Assembly: GCA_019187105.1 (NCBI GenBank)
Contig: JABAQM010000001.1
Location: 2,882,734 to 2,946,733 of the forward strand
DNA from: Fimbriimonadaceae bacterium
Lineage (GTDB): Bacteria; Armatimonadota; Fimbriimonadia; Fimbriimonadales; Fimbriimonadaceae
Direction of reading: 5' to 3'
DNA length: 64,000 nucleotides
The stretch's first letter is position 1; every line of letters begins with the position of its first letter. A program made the position numbers and the translations under genes. Shown here in pieces: positions 32,667 through 40,860 of the stretch. A model generated the notes under the pieces. It had not been told where the DNA came from. It worked only from the letters and a program-made list of their open reading frames with translations, and did not search any database.

Positions 32667-33779
32667 TTACTTTTTGAGGTAGACCGCCACCCCCTGGAGC
32701 AGGTAGCTGAAGGTCGATCCCTTGAGCTTCGAAAAGTCGTCGGTATTGAACTGCACGGCCACCGCCAACTTGAGATCGGGGAAGTACGCCATATCGCTCA
32801 GGTAGCCGGGGAACCATCCGCTATGACCAAAGGAGGGTCCATGTTCAGTCGTTCGAATCTGGACCGCGCAGCCATACTTCTGGTTCCCACCCAGGTTGCT
32901 GGGCACGCCATCGACAATCTCCTTCAGAGCCAGCATCGACGTCGCCTTTCCACCGTACAGTGCCTTCGCCCACTGGGCCAGCGCAGTCGGGGTATTGGCA
33001 AAGCCACCGCCCCACCCTTCGAACTGCGGGTTGAGGACGTTCTTGCCGTCGATCACCGTGGGCCCGGTGAACCAGAACGGGGGTAAAGGCTTCGAGTGGC
33101 CGGGGATCTGACCGCTGACGCGCAGCTCGCGACTCGGCACCGTCCCCTCCAGCTTCAGCGGTTTGAGGTACCGCCTCGTCACGGCGTCATAGCCATCCTC
33201 GCCGAACAGCTTTTTAAAGGCCAAGCCAAGAACCAGGTAGTTGCTGTCGGCATAGCTGAACTTCTCTCCCGCCGGGAAGAGCGGCTTGTCGCCGTGCAGG
33301 TAGGCGAGCAGGTCTTCCGGTTTCCGGGCGCCCACCGGGTCCTTTTTCATGCTGTCCACCGCAGCCTGGTGCTGGAAATACTCGCTGAGTCCGGATTGGT
33401 GCCGCAGCAGGTGGCGGTACGTGAAGGTCGTGGCGTTGGGGAGCTTGTCATACCATGCCTGGCCGCCAAGGTCGTCGGCTGCCTTGCGGTCCAGGCTGAT
33501 GCCTTTCTCCAGCGCAGCTTCCACAAAGGCCGCAGCAAAGTACGTCTTGCCGATGCTCCCCGAGAGCAGCCGGTCTGTCGGCATCAGCTTCTCTGGCTTT
33601 CCGACCTCTCGTACACCGGCGCAAGCGGTGCTAACTTTGCCGTCGCCGTCGATGATGGCAACGCTCGCCCCAGGGAAGCCGCCTTCCTGGTGCCTCGATG
33701 CCAGCCAGTTTGTGAGCTTGTCCTGCAGCGTGGGGCTGGGTTGACTCAGAACGAGGGCGAGTCCAATCGCGGAAAGCAT
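32667..33779 (-). CDS. Serine hydrolase, beta-lactamase class C-like
   Basis: 370 residues with a short signal peptide (M-L-S-A-I-G-L-A-L-V-L-S-Q-P-S). The nucleophile motif is G-S-I-G-K (SxxK). Y-A-D-S-N-Y stands where YxN is usual, and G-H-S-G replaces KTG near the end (S-F-G-H-S-G-W-F-P-G). It is unrelated in detail to the hydrolase at 27749 apart from the fold. TAACTT lies 5 bases before the ATG. It is divergent from the oxidoreductase at 33835. Confidence 0.87.
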   Translation of the reverse strand: MLSAIGLALVLSQPSPTLQDKLTNWLASRHQEGGFPGASVAIIDGDGKVSTACAGVREVGKPEKLMPTDRLLSGSIGKTYFAAAFVEAALEKGISLDRKAADDLGGQAWYDKLPNATTFTYRHLLRHQSGLSEYFQHQAAVDSMKKDPVGARKPEDLLAYLHGDKPLFPAGEKFSYADSNYLVLGLAFKKLFGEDGYDAVTRRYLKPLKLEGTVPSRELRVSGQIPGHSKPLPPFWFTGPTVIDGKNVLNPQFEGWGGGFANTPTALAQWAKALYGGKATSMLALKEIVDGVPSNLGGNQKYGCAVQIRTTEHGPSFGHSGWFPGYLSDMAYFPDLKLAVAVQFNTDDFSKLKGSTFSYLLQGVAVYLKK

Positions 33780-33822
33780 GCTTCAAGTTACCGTCGGCTG
33801 CACACCGTTCGTCACCCTCGAC

Positions 33823-33828
33823 TAAAAT
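33823..33828 (+). promoter_or_regulatory. Putative -10 element, leaderless start
   Basis: TAAAAT ends 6 bases before the ATG at 33835. Confidence 0.5.
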
Positions 33829-33834
33829 TCCGGG

Positions 33835-34809
33835 ATGCGCGTTCTTGCCTTCGTTGGCTGCGGCCACATCCACACGCCGGGTTTCGTCGAGGCGATCAAA
33901 CAGCGAGGGACACCCGTCAAGGCCGTGGCCGATTGGGATCCGGATAGGGCGACCGCGACTGCCGAAGCCTTGGGTGCGGTGGTAGCCGAGCCGGATGCGA
34001 TTCGCGACGACCCGGATATTGGTGGGGTGGTCGTGACCTCCCATACCGTCGACCATCGCGCCATCGTCGACCACCTGGCGCCGAGTGGCAAGGCGCTCTT
34101 TGTCGAAAAGCCGATCGGGATGAGCGGGGAAGATGCCTTGGCCATCGCCGCCACCCTGGAACGCCACGGCAACGTGTTCCAGACGGGATACCGCATGCGA
34201 GGTGAGGCCAATGCCCAGACTGCCAAGCACCTGGTTGATTCCGGTGCGCTTGGGCAGATCACGCGCGCCCGCGCCGCCGTCTGCCACCATGGCGCGCTCG
34301 ATGGCTGGTTCGATGACCGCTGGCGGTGGATGGCCGACCTGTCTCAAGCCGGGGTCGGTGCGTTCGGCGATCTCGGCACTCACGGCCTCGACATCCTGAT
34401 GTGGCTATTTGGGCCGGTTGAGTCGGTTACGGCGGCGCTCGCCAACGGCACCGCCCGCTATCCCGACTGCGACGAGCTTGGCGAGGGAATCTTGCGCTTC
34501 CGCTCGGGCGTGGTCGCGACGCTCGCCGCGTCATGGGACGACTGGGCCAATCCGCTGCGGCTGGAGATCACCGGCACCGAGGGGCACCTCTCGTGGTTCG
34601 ACGGGAAGCTCACCCTGAAGCTCCGCGGGGCCGACCCAGTTACCCCAGAGCTCCAGCCGGCCAAGTCGGCGGGGTTCGACGCGTTTCTGGACTGGGCTGA
34701 GGGGAAGGATGCCGACCTCTTATCGCCGGTCGAGGCCGCCTCGCGCTGCGTGGCGATGCACGCAATGTATACGTCAGCCCGGAATGGGAAGTGGAAGGAG
34801 ATTGGGTAA
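33835..34809 (+). CDS. Gfo/Idh/MocA family NAD(P)-dependent oxidoreductase
   Basis: 324 residues. The Rossmann start is F-V-G-C-G-H-I-H-T-P, with V-E-K-P-I-G-M as the conserved EKP catalytic-lysine motif near residue 95. The second domain includes F-G-D-L-G-T-H-G-L-D-I-L with its histidine. The family oxidises or reduces sugars and inositols; the substrate is unknown. The gene is monocistronic as far as visible, and leaderless by the TAAAAT spacing. Confidence 0.92.
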   Translation: MRVLAFVGCGHIHTPGFVEAIKQRGTPVKAVADWDPDRATATAEALGAVVAEPDAIRDDPDIGGVVVTSHTVDHRAIVDHLAPSGKALFVEKPIGMSGEDALAIAATLERHGNVFQTGYRMRGEANAQTAKHLVDSGALGQITRARAAVCHHGALDGWFDDRWRWMADLSQAGVGAFGDLGTHGLDILMWLFGPVESVTAALANGTARYPDCDELGEGILRFRSGVVATLAASWDDWANPLRLEITGTEGHLSWFDGKLTLKLRGADPVTPELQPAKSAGFDAFLDWAEGKDADLLSPVEAASRCVAMHAMYTSARNGKWKEIG

Positions 34810-34815
34810 CCGGGG

Positions 34816-34975
34816 TTCGGGGCTCGGGGTTCGGGTTTCGGTCCAGAGTTTGAGTGTCGGTTAGGAAAATCTCAGCGGTCCCCGTTCCTCGCGGTTCGGG
34901 TCTCGGGATGGATCAATGACTGTCTCAGGTTGGTCAGCATCATGCCCACCCCGACCCCCGAATCCCGAACCCCGA
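34816..34975. repeat. GGGGTTCGGG-type simple repeats beside the pseudopilin gene
   Basis: GGGGTTCGGGGCTCGGGG and related words are found from 34812 to 34845. The complementary form (CCCGACCCCCGAATCCCG) is at about 34952-34975. A further CCCCGAACCCCG sits on the other side of the gene at about 35719-35732. They leave no coding potential and can pair across the gene. Confidence 0.5.
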
Positions 34976-35677
34976 CTAGTAATTCACCCAGCGAGCCATC
35001 ACCTGACTGGTGGCAACGAACTTCACATGTCCATCGACATATGGCCAGTTGCCGCCGCGAATGTGAGCGTTCTTGCCCTGACCCGTGCCGCGCGTGTCGC
35101 CGGAAACGTGGTTGTTCCCCCATTCGCTATAGGCATGGTAGGTATCGGGACAGGTGTTGTTCTGCCCCGGCGGAGGGGGACAGTTTTGGCTCGGGATCGG
35201 CCGTACCCCCGTCCACCGGGTGCGGTACGCCCATTCGGCAAAGGTCGTGCTCTCGGCGTGAAACTCAATAGCGGAAAGGTTCTTGCCGACCGCGTGGCCG
35301 TTATACCAATAGTTGCTGTCCGAGCGGCCCGCGACGTCCGAGATTTTCGCGCTCGGGCATTGCCAAACGGCCGCATTCTTCACATAAGGCATCGTCGAAT
35401 TGATCCAAACCGAGAACGTCGAGTCGGCATAGTTGCCGACATCGCAGACGTTAGGGTCGCAGGTTCGCTGCAAGGGGAAGCGGTCATCGCTATCCTGGGC
35501 ATACATCAGCAGCGCCATCGCGATCTGGCGCATGTTCGAACCGCAAGCCCTCCGCTTTGCCGCTTCCTTCGCTCGGCCAAAAACCGGGAACAGAATGGCG
35601 GCCAGGACTGCAATGATGGCGATCACGACCAGCAGCTCGATCAACGTGAACCCAAGATATGCCTTGTTCCGCCGCAT
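34976..35677 (-). CDS. Type II pseudopilin-like protein, DUF1559-type
   Basis: 233 residues. It begins with a class III signal ([26 protein letters not shown]) and then [16 protein letters not shown]. The D-S-D-D-R-F-P linker and a Gly/Asn-rich C-domain ending in V-D-G-H-V-K-F follow. It is a paralogue of the protein at 22553-23380. TACAAT ends 8 bases before the ATG and no ribosome site is seen. GC-rich CCCCGAACCCCG-type repeats lie on both sides. Confidence 0.88.
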   Translation of the reverse strand: MRRNKAYLGFTLIELLVVIAIIAVLAAILFPVFGRAKEAAKRRACGSNMRQIAMALLMYAQDSDDRFPLQRTCDPNVCDVGNYADSTFSVWINSTMPYVKNAAVWQCPSAKISDVAGRSDSNYWYNGHAVGKNLSAIEFHAESTTFAEWAYRTRWTGVRPIPSQNCPPPPGQNNTCPDTYHAYSEWGNNHVSGDTRGTGQGKNAHIRGGNWPYVDGHVKFVATSQVMARWVNY

Positions 35678-35733
35678 GCAACTGCATTGTATCCATCCGG
35701 TTAAGCGGCTCGGCGCCCCAACCCCGAACCCCG

Positions 35734-35739
35734 TATAGT
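35734..35739 (+). promoter_or_regulatory. Putative -10 element, leaderless start
   Basis: TATAGT ends 6 bases before the ATG at 35746. Confidence 0.5.
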
Positions 35740-35745
35740 AGAGCC

Positions 35746-36300
35746 ATGAAGCGACTCGCGTTGCTCGCCTTCATTCCGCTCACGCTAGCCGCCGTCCAGG
35801 ACGATGGCGAACTCCAGCGAACAGCCAAGCTCAAGGCGATCGAGGACTGGCTCGGCAAGTGGAAGATCGAGCTCGAGCTAACCGACGGCCCACCCGAGAT
35901 CAAGGGCCTCACGATCCAGGGCGAGCTGAACGTCAAATGGGACCTCGACCATACCGCGCTGCGGTTCGAGGGCTGGGGCAAGGCCGATCCCAAGTTTGTG
36001 CGCGGCGAAGCCAAGCGGGTGGAGTTCTCCGGTTGGCTCACGTACAACCACGTCGGCGTCTACGAGGAGCGCGGCTATTCGGCGACGTTCGCGTGGAGCT
36101 CGGATGCGAGGCTGCTGCTCGCCAGGGGCGAGTTCAAGGGCAAGGATCTGCTGATGGAGCTATCCACCCACCCGAGCAGCAATGTCAAGCTGCAAGCGCA
36201 TGTGGTCGGCAAGCATCCTCGCCGCGTTATCGTCCGGCTCGCCGGCCCCCAAGGCGCAAAGCGCGAGGAATGGTTGCGGATCACCCTCCGCAGGCCCTGA
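35746..36300 (+). CDS. Secreted protein of unknown function
   Basis: 184 residues with a signal peptide ([17 protein letters not shown]). The mature part looks beta-barrel-like (W-K-I-E-L-E-L ... L-R-F-E-G-W-G-K-A), similar in feel to DUF1579-like lipocalin-type proteins, but I cannot assign it. The start at 35746 is fixed by the signal peptide and the TATAGT-N6 spacing. It converges on the LuxR-type gene. Confidence 0.65.
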   Translation: MKRLALLAFIPLTLAAVQDDGELQRTAKLKAIEDWLGKWKIELELTDGPPEIKGLTIQGELNVKWDLDHTALRFEGWGKADPKFVRGEAKRVEFSGWLTYNHVGVYEERGYSATFAWSSDARLLLARGEFKGKDLLMELSTHPSSNVKLQAHVVGKHPRRVIVRLAGPQGAKREEWLRITLRRP

Positions 36301-36315
36301 CTCCCCGCCAGAGAA

Positions 36316-36936
36316 TCAGGCGGCGACGTGATTCATGATGCCGATGCATCCCATGATCTCTTGGGATTCGTCCCGGAGCGGCATCGCCCGCAGCATCATG
36401 TTCTTGAACTCGTCTTCCAGGCGCATCACCGTCTCTTCGCCTTCAAGCGCGGCAAGGTGGGCGGCGATGGGCGGGTGATTCCGGTCGGTGGATTTGAAGA
36501 TTTCGTAAACCGTCTTGCCGACTTCCCAGGTCACGCCACAGTGGACGGTTGGCAGCTCGCCATTGGCCAAGAGATACAGCGTCAGGTCTCGGTCGGCGGC
36601 CCATACCGCCGATTTGATTTGGTCGAGTGCCAGCCGCAGCAGGGCGATCGACGCTTGGAGTTCGACCAGCGTTTGCTCGCGGGCTGCCAAGATCTCCACG
36701 ATGCCGTCTTTGTCAGAATTGGCCTCGCGAAGCGAGACTTCCGCGCGCTCTTTGATGACTTTGGCGACAGAATCGGTCCGTCCCGATCCGCCCACCTTGA
36801 GCCGAATGCGAAGCCAATATGTGTTGACCGTACCGAGGCTGAGACCCAATCGCGCGGCTATGCCATCGTTTGTCAGCCCGTCTATCGCCAATTCGACGAT
36901 TTCAGCTTCGCGCGGCGACAGATGGTAGGTACTCAA
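36316..36936 (-). CDS. LuxR-type HTH regulator with C-terminal PAS domain
   Basis: 206 residues. The LuxR/NarL HTH is at the very N-terminus (L-S-P-R-E-A-E-I-V-E-L-A ... I-A-A-R-L-G-L-S-L-G-T-V-N-T-Y-W). A helical linker over about residues 60-105 and a PAS domain (I-K-S-A-V-W-A-A-D-R-D-L ... V-Y-E-I-F-K) follow. The reversed order, with the DNA-binding domain first, is uncommon. The start is uncertain. TTG 36936 has AGGGG 7 bases upstream; TTG 36981 would add 15 residues. The ligand of the PAS domain is unknown. Confidence 0.8.
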   Translation of the reverse strand: MSTYHLSPREAEIVELAIDGLTNDGIAARLGLSLGTVNTYWLRIRLKVGGSGRTDSVAKVIKERAEVSLREANSDKDGIVEILAAREQTLVELQASIALLRLALDQIKSAVWAADRDLTLYLLANGELPTVHCGVTWEVGKTVYEIFKSTDRNHPPIAAHLAALEGEETVMRLEDEFKNMMLRAMPLRDESQEIMGCIGIMNHVAA

Positions 36937-36981
36937 TTGGGTGCCCCTAAAGGTTATGAACGACGGATCCTGGCTTAACAA

Positions 36982-37221
36982 ACTGCGGCGTATCCTGCTA
37001 CACTTTACTCAACCTTCTAATGCTGCAATCCCGGGGGTTTGGCCCGGGCATTCAGTCGTTTGTCTGGGCTAACGCAGCTATTGTCGCTTTCGGACAATAG
37101 TCCAAGAGGAGAATAGGGGTTTGGGCGGTTTTAGGTTCGAAACCGCGCCAATTGCGGATTGGCGAGGTTGGCCCTGTCCGGGCTTAAATGTCAGCCATTT
37201 GATGGACAGGAATATCCCGAC
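36982..37221. other. Intergenic stretch without a gene
   Basis: No convincing open reading frame. It contains a perfect 8-bp inverted repeat CTATTGTC / GACAATAG at 37078-37100 and a GCGGTTT / AAACCGC hairpin near 37125-37146. Confidence 0.5.
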
Positions 37222-37250
37222 TTGGAAGGTTCGCGGGGTCCTGGTATAAC
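37222..37250 (+). promoter_or_regulatory. Sigma-70-type promoter
   Basis: TTGGAA (37222-37227), a 17-base spacer, then TATAAC (37245-37250). It is placed directly before the structured region that ends in a terminator. Confidence 0.55.
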
Positions 37251-37256
37251 TACCTT

Positions 37257-37422
37257 GCCGACATCGCCCCACATGATGTCGGTAGCAGAGGGCACAGGGG
37301 GATTTGTGAGTTTTTCCCTGCTGGGCCTAATGCTCATTCAATACCCCACATCAGCTGACGGCCCTTCTCTCGACCAAGGGCCATTCGGTCCCGGCTGCCC
37401 CTATGCCGGGACCACTTTTTTA
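37257..37422 (+). ncRNA. Candidate structured non-coding RNA
   Basis: About 165 bases between a consensus promoter and an intrinsic terminator. Hairpins are visible: CCGACATC / GATGTCGG (37258-37282), CAGGG / CCCTG around 37296-37320, GGCCCTT / AAGGGCC (about 37360-37383) and the terminator. No coding frame is convincing. It does not match the conserved cores of tmRNA, RNase P RNA, SRP RNA or the common riboswitches that I know. No gene follows for 900 bases, so it is not an obvious leader. Confidence 0.45.
37387..37422 (+). terminator. Intrinsic terminator of the candidate RNA
   Basis: Nine-base-pair stem GGTCCCGGC / GCCGGGACC with a 9-base loop, followed by ACTTTTTTAT. Confidence 0.85.
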
Positions 37423-37760
37423 TCGGCTTACTGCGATAAAGATTCCAGATTCATATAGTTCATTTACCATCTCGCTAAGGTTTGTCTCATTTTAGATGGA
37501 CAGGATTAAGGCGACTGGTCGAATTGCTATGGCTTTGGTACGATGACTGAACCGTTCGGGAAGCGGATCCCCGTTCGGAAACCGATTCTCCGGCTGGGCC
37601 CGGATGGATCAGAGACATTGGCATCCTTTGAGGTTGGAGCCCCGACATCCCAAACACTTGGGCTCCATTTGGGTCGGTCGGCGCTTGCGCCCCGGCCCAA
37701 TTTTTTGCCCGTCCACCGGCGGCGTTGGTCTTCGAGCAAGGGAATTGGGCTTAAGCCGGC
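37423..37760. other. Intergenic stretch without a supported gene
   Basis: Two overlapping open frames of about 80 codons exist on opposite strands (37543-37785 and 37527-37781). Neither has a ribosome site, a -10 box at leaderless distance or a recognisable domain. I treat both as chance. Confidence 0.5.
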
Positions 37761-37942
37761 ATCCGACCCCCACCCGTCCACCTAGCCCCGCAAGCGGTCC
37801 CACAGGACGGACTCCCCCTAAGCTCAGGGGGAGAAGGATCCATCAAAGGCGGTGCCCTATCTCACGTGTGAAGGCAGCTGGCCGTTCTTCCCCTAGGAGA
37901 GGGGAAGTCCCCGCCGCGTAGCGTGCGGGGTAGGGGTCGGAT
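37761..37942. repeat. MITE-like palindromic element
   Basis: About 182 bases with imperfect terminal inverted repeats: ATCCGACCCCCACCCG on the left, and the reverse complement of ATCCGACCCCTACCCC on the right, 14 of 16 matching. Internal palindromes include CTCCCCCTAAGCTCAGGGGG and CTTCCCCTAGGAGAGGGGAA. It has no coding capacity. This is like the non-autonomous intergenic elements seen in many high-GC genomes. Confidence 0.55.
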
Positions 37943-38055
37943 CATGGATTTATGGCTGGGACTAAACCGCCACTCTCCCAATCGCCACCACCGCCGTCGC
38001 ACGGCCAGAAGAGGCTTCCACGAAGGAATCGCCGCCGCATAGGTCGGAGTTCAGA

Positions 38056-38139
38056 ATTGCGAAGAAAGCTGCCTAGAATATTGGTATCTGTTATGTAGGG
38101 CCATCGGGGCGACCTTCGCAAGAGGGTCGCCCCCTCCTT
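38056..38139 (+). repeat. Repeat family copy 1 (left flank of the cassette)
   Basis: Contains TGCCTAGAATATTGGTATCT, then TGTTATGTAGGGCC and a terminator-like hairpin GGGGCGACC / GGTCGCCCC followed by CCTCCTTTTTT. It is nearly identical to copy 2 at 40753, in the same orientation, 2697 bases away. Confidence 0.8.
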
Positions 38140-38207
38140 TTTTGAGGTCGGCGTGGGTCGGAGCAGCGGCACGCCTGGAATCCCAGTTATCCGTGATTTT
38201 CCCCAAG

Positions 38208-38223
38208 TGTGATCAACATCACA
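38208..38223 (+). promoter_or_regulatory. Perfect CRP/FNR-family operator
   Basis: TGTGATCAACATCACA is an exact match to the palindromic consensus TGTGA-N6-TCACA. It is upstream of the two-gene cassette that starts near 38347. Confidence 0.6.
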
Positions 38224-38346
38224 GGTGATCGATTTAGCACGTTACTAATCTGAACTTGCCGGGGGGTGCGCATTGTTGCGGAGGGGTCCTTGTTCCTGTG
38301 GACCGGCATGGCAATCGCGCTTGGCCTTGCCTGGCAAGGAGGAATG

Positions 38347-39324
38347 ATGGAACGTTCGGCAAGGTCGCCAAGCGACCGAAGGGATACAGCACGTGTCTCT
38401 CCGTGGCGATTCGTAGCGTTGGGGGTCGTGTCGGTAGCCACTGCCCAGTGTGGTGGTTCTATCGACGAGGAAGAGGAGTTCTTTACCCGCACATTCAGAG
38501 GTAGGGCCTTCGCGACCGTTATCGTCGAAGGGCTACGGGCGACTGCGGAAGCACAGATAACCGCCACCAACCCGAAGAGGGCGATGGACGGGAGGCTGTT
38601 TGTCATGGATCTCGGCGATTACACCTTGGAGCGCGCCGCGCTCTATGGGGAGCAGCAAGCCGTCCTCGGACCCGGAGGCGAACAATCGGTGCCTCTGTTT
38701 GTCCTCTATCGACGCGATCCAAAGGCAGCTCCTCCGACATTTCCAATGGCATTCACGCTGTCCCCAAGCAACCTCGTTGCGCTTCCAGAGGAGGGCATCG
38801 TCGATGCCGAGACCTTCTATCTTGCCCTGGCCAGCGGAAAGGTCGACCTGGTCCTTGAACTATCGAAAGCTGGCAGCGAGGAGATCACCACGATTCGCGG
38901 CGGCGTGGGCGGCGTATCGGGAGGTGGCTGCACCAAGTTCGATGCCGAGGGGGAGGATCCCAACACATACACACGAATCACGCTCGAAGGAGCTGATAAC
39001 CAGTACTCGTTAAGGTCTGTCGTGCGGCTAGGCAAGCTGCCCCTGGATCACCTCGTCGACTCCGTGACGATTCAAACAGAGGATGGCCAGACGGTCATCA
39101 CGGTTTATGCGCGTGTAAGAGATGGTGCGATTCAAAATGGCATTTTCGCCGACCGGATAGAAGAGCAGGAGCTTATTGGCCGCCGTACCTTTGACGACCT
39201 CTTCGAGCAGATAAATCTCGGGAAATCGACCTACAAAATCACTCTTATCGACAAAGAGGGCAAGCGAGTGCCGACAAGCGGACCCATCGTCAGGCTCAAG
39301 GCCGGAGTGAATCCATGTCAGTAG
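38347..39324 (+). CDS. Unknown secreted or lipid-anchored protein, cassette gene 1
   Basis: 325 residues from ATG 38347; GTG 38266 in frame would add 27. AAGGAGGA directly precedes tandem ATGs (38344 and 38347). I take the second for its better spacing. The hydrophobic segment W-R-F-V-A-L-G-V-V-S-V-A-T-A-Q-C-G-G, then D-E-E-E-E, looks like an export signal with Cys at a lipobox-like position (an imperfect one). The mature part is beta-rich with Gly clusters (G-G-V-G-G-V-S-G-G-G). No family recognised. The next gene follows after 19 bases. Codon use seems more A/T-tolerant than in the neighbours, by eye only. Confidence 0.65.
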   Translation: MERSARSPSDRRDTARVSPWRFVALGVVSVATAQCGGSIDEEEEFFTRTFRGRAFATVIVEGLRATAEAQITATNPKRAMDGRLFVMDLGDYTLERAALYGEQQAVLGPGGEQSVPLFVLYRRDPKAAPPTFPMAFTLSPSNLVALPEEGIVDAETFYLALASGKVDLVLELSKAGSEEITTIRGGVGGVSGGGCTKFDAEGEDPNTYTRITLEGADNQYSLRSVVRLGKLPLDHLVDSVTIQTEDGQTVITVYARVRDGAIQNGIFADRIEEQELIGRRTFDDLFEQINLGKSTYKITLIDKEGKRVPTSGPIVRLKAGVNPCQ

Positions 39325-39343
39325 GACTGGGAGGACTACCTTT

Positions 39344-40660
39344 ATGAAACTTTCACAACACCGTAATCTCGTAATCGCTGCATTCTGCGCGACATTGTGC
39401 AGCGCTACAACCATTCAAGCCAACGAAGCGCACAAGCAGGACACACCCGTGCGGATGATGAACGTCGACGCACGTTGGGGGATCGTCGAGTTCAATGTCA
39501 AAAAAGGGACGTTTTCTGGCCGCCTTTCTGGTGAGGTGGTCGGTGCCAAATCGGTTCGTGGCGCGGCAAAGGCGCCCGTCGAGCTGATGATCAGAGACTT
39601 CAATCCAATGACTGAGTTGGTGGCAGTGGACCTTGAGCCGCTGGACGACAAAATCTCGGTAATTGCTGCAAATGTGAATGGCGCATTTGCTGCGAAGTTA
39701 AGCGATCCGCCGGGGGCCGCCAACCTGATTCCCAAAGACATGGAGAACGACCAAGCCGCTGCTGAATACATGGTGGCTGTTATGGGACTGGATAGTGCTA
39801 ACCGCGCGGCCCTGAGTTTGCTGGCAAAGAAGGACGCCGGCATTGACGAGGTTGCCAAGGCCGTTGGCGCGGCGAAGATCGCTTACACGGAAGTCGAGGG
39901 GGCATTCAAGAAGCTACTTGTGGCCATTGCAGCGTCCCAGAAGCTACGAGTGCATCTCGTGGAAGTGAATGAGAAGTACTCCGGTAGTATGCCCAAATAC
40001 GCAGCCGAACTGGATGCCTTAGACCGTGCTCTTCGCGGGAACAAAACTAACGTAGTTATTCAGACGCAGATTCCGGCTGGTGGTGCGGCTCTTCGCATCA
40101 GAATCTATGACAAGCTACCCACAGATCCGCCAGATCCAGAGAAGCTCGGAGTGCCGAGGACGTATCGGCTTCCTTTGGTAGCGAAGAAGGGTAATTCGAT
40201 TATCCAGTTCCAAGCGGGCTTGGGGATCGCCTATGCTTCCGTGGACAACCGGACCTTTACAGCTGAGCAGCAGCTCTTTCCGGACGGTACTCCAGTGCTG
40301 AGGGATGGTCGTAGCGTATACCGCGTTCGCACGGATAGAGACGACAAGCTTAACTTTCCGGTTATAGGCTATGTTCACTTTCGCTTCGGAGACGGCATCT
40401 GGCTTGGCAATGACTTTGCCCTTACCGTCGGCACTGAACTGGTCGGAAGTGATCCATTCAAGAGTTTCGTCGTCGGATTGTCGTACTTTCCTGCAGGTTT
40501 CAACGATATCGTGCTAACCGTAGGTGTCATCGTCCGTCAGCGTCCGACGCTCGCTCCGGGGCTGGATATTGGCAGCGAGATCTTCACCTCAACAGTTCCT
40601 ACTCGCAATCGCTTCACCTCTGGCTTGTTTGTTGGCGTCAGCTATCGAATTGGCGGATGA
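39344..40660 (+). CDS. Unknown outer-membrane-like protein, cassette gene 2
   Basis: 438 residues. The signal peptide ends T-T-I-Q-A-N-E. The middle is helical (about residues 125-230, rich in A, K, E). The last ~170 residues alternate like beta-barrel strands (F-Q-A-G-L-G-I-A-Y, V-G-L-S-Y-F-P-A-G-F, L-F-V-G-V-S-Y-R-I-G-G), so it may be an outer-membrane protein. No family recognised. GGGAGGA lies ~11 bases before the ATG. It is probably co-transcribed with cassette gene 1 under the CRP-type site. Confidence 0.68.
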   Translation: MKLSQHRNLVIAAFCATLCSATTIQANEAHKQDTPVRMMNVDARWGIVEFNVKKGTFSGRLSGEVVGAKSVRGAAKAPVELMIRDFNPMTELVAVDLEPLDDKISVIAANVNGAFAAKLSDPPGAANLIPKDMENDQAAAEYMVAVMGLDSANRAALSLLAKKDAGIDEVAKAVGAAKIAYTEVEGAFKKLLVAIAASQKLRVHLVEVNEKYSGSMPKYAAELDALDRALRGNKTNVVIQTQIPAGGAALRIRIYDKLPTDPPDPEKLGVPRTYRLPLVAKKGNSIIQFQAGLGIAYASVDNRTFTAEQQLFPDGTPVLRDGRSVYRVRTDRDDKLNFPVIGYVHFRFGDGIWLGNDFALTVGTELVGSDPFKSFVVGLSYFPAGFNDIVLTVGVIVRQRPTLAPGLDIGSEIFTSTVPTRNRFTSGLFVGVSYRIGG

Positions 40661-40752
40661 CCCATAAACCCTTCGCCGGCCTCTTCGTGAAGACGCCGAC
40701 CGGGCAGGCGTCCGAGTTCCGTCCGCTGCCAGTTTCGCAGGTCAGCCTCGCG

Positions 40753-40835
40753 ATTGCGAAGAAAGCTGCCTAGAATATTAGTATCTGTTATGTAGGGCCA
40801 TCGGGGCGACCTTCGCAAGAGGGTCGCCCCCTCCA
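40753..40835 (+). repeat. Repeat family copy 2 (right flank of the cassette)
   Basis: Matches copy 1 almost base for base from ATTGCGAAGAAAGCTGCC to the hairpin, with one mismatch (TTAGTATC against TTGGTATC), then diverges after CCTCC. Same orientation as copy 1. Confidence 0.8.
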
Positions 40836-40860
40836 TTTTGCGGCTTTGTAGCCCATGGTA

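Noticed and set aside
37257-37422. RNase P RNA, tmRNA, SRP RNA or 6S RNA
   Set aside because: I searched by eye for the conserved cores, such as GAGGAAAGTCC of RNase P and the tmRNA start, and found none. Length and stems do not fit well.
37527-37785. Two opposed open frames of about 80 codons as genes
   Set aside because: No ribosome site or leaderless box, Pro/Arg/Ser-rich random-looking composition, and overlap with each other and with the palindromic element.
36982-38265. A degraded mobile element with transposase remains
   Set aside because: No transposase-like peptide in any frame. Only palindromes and repeats are visible.
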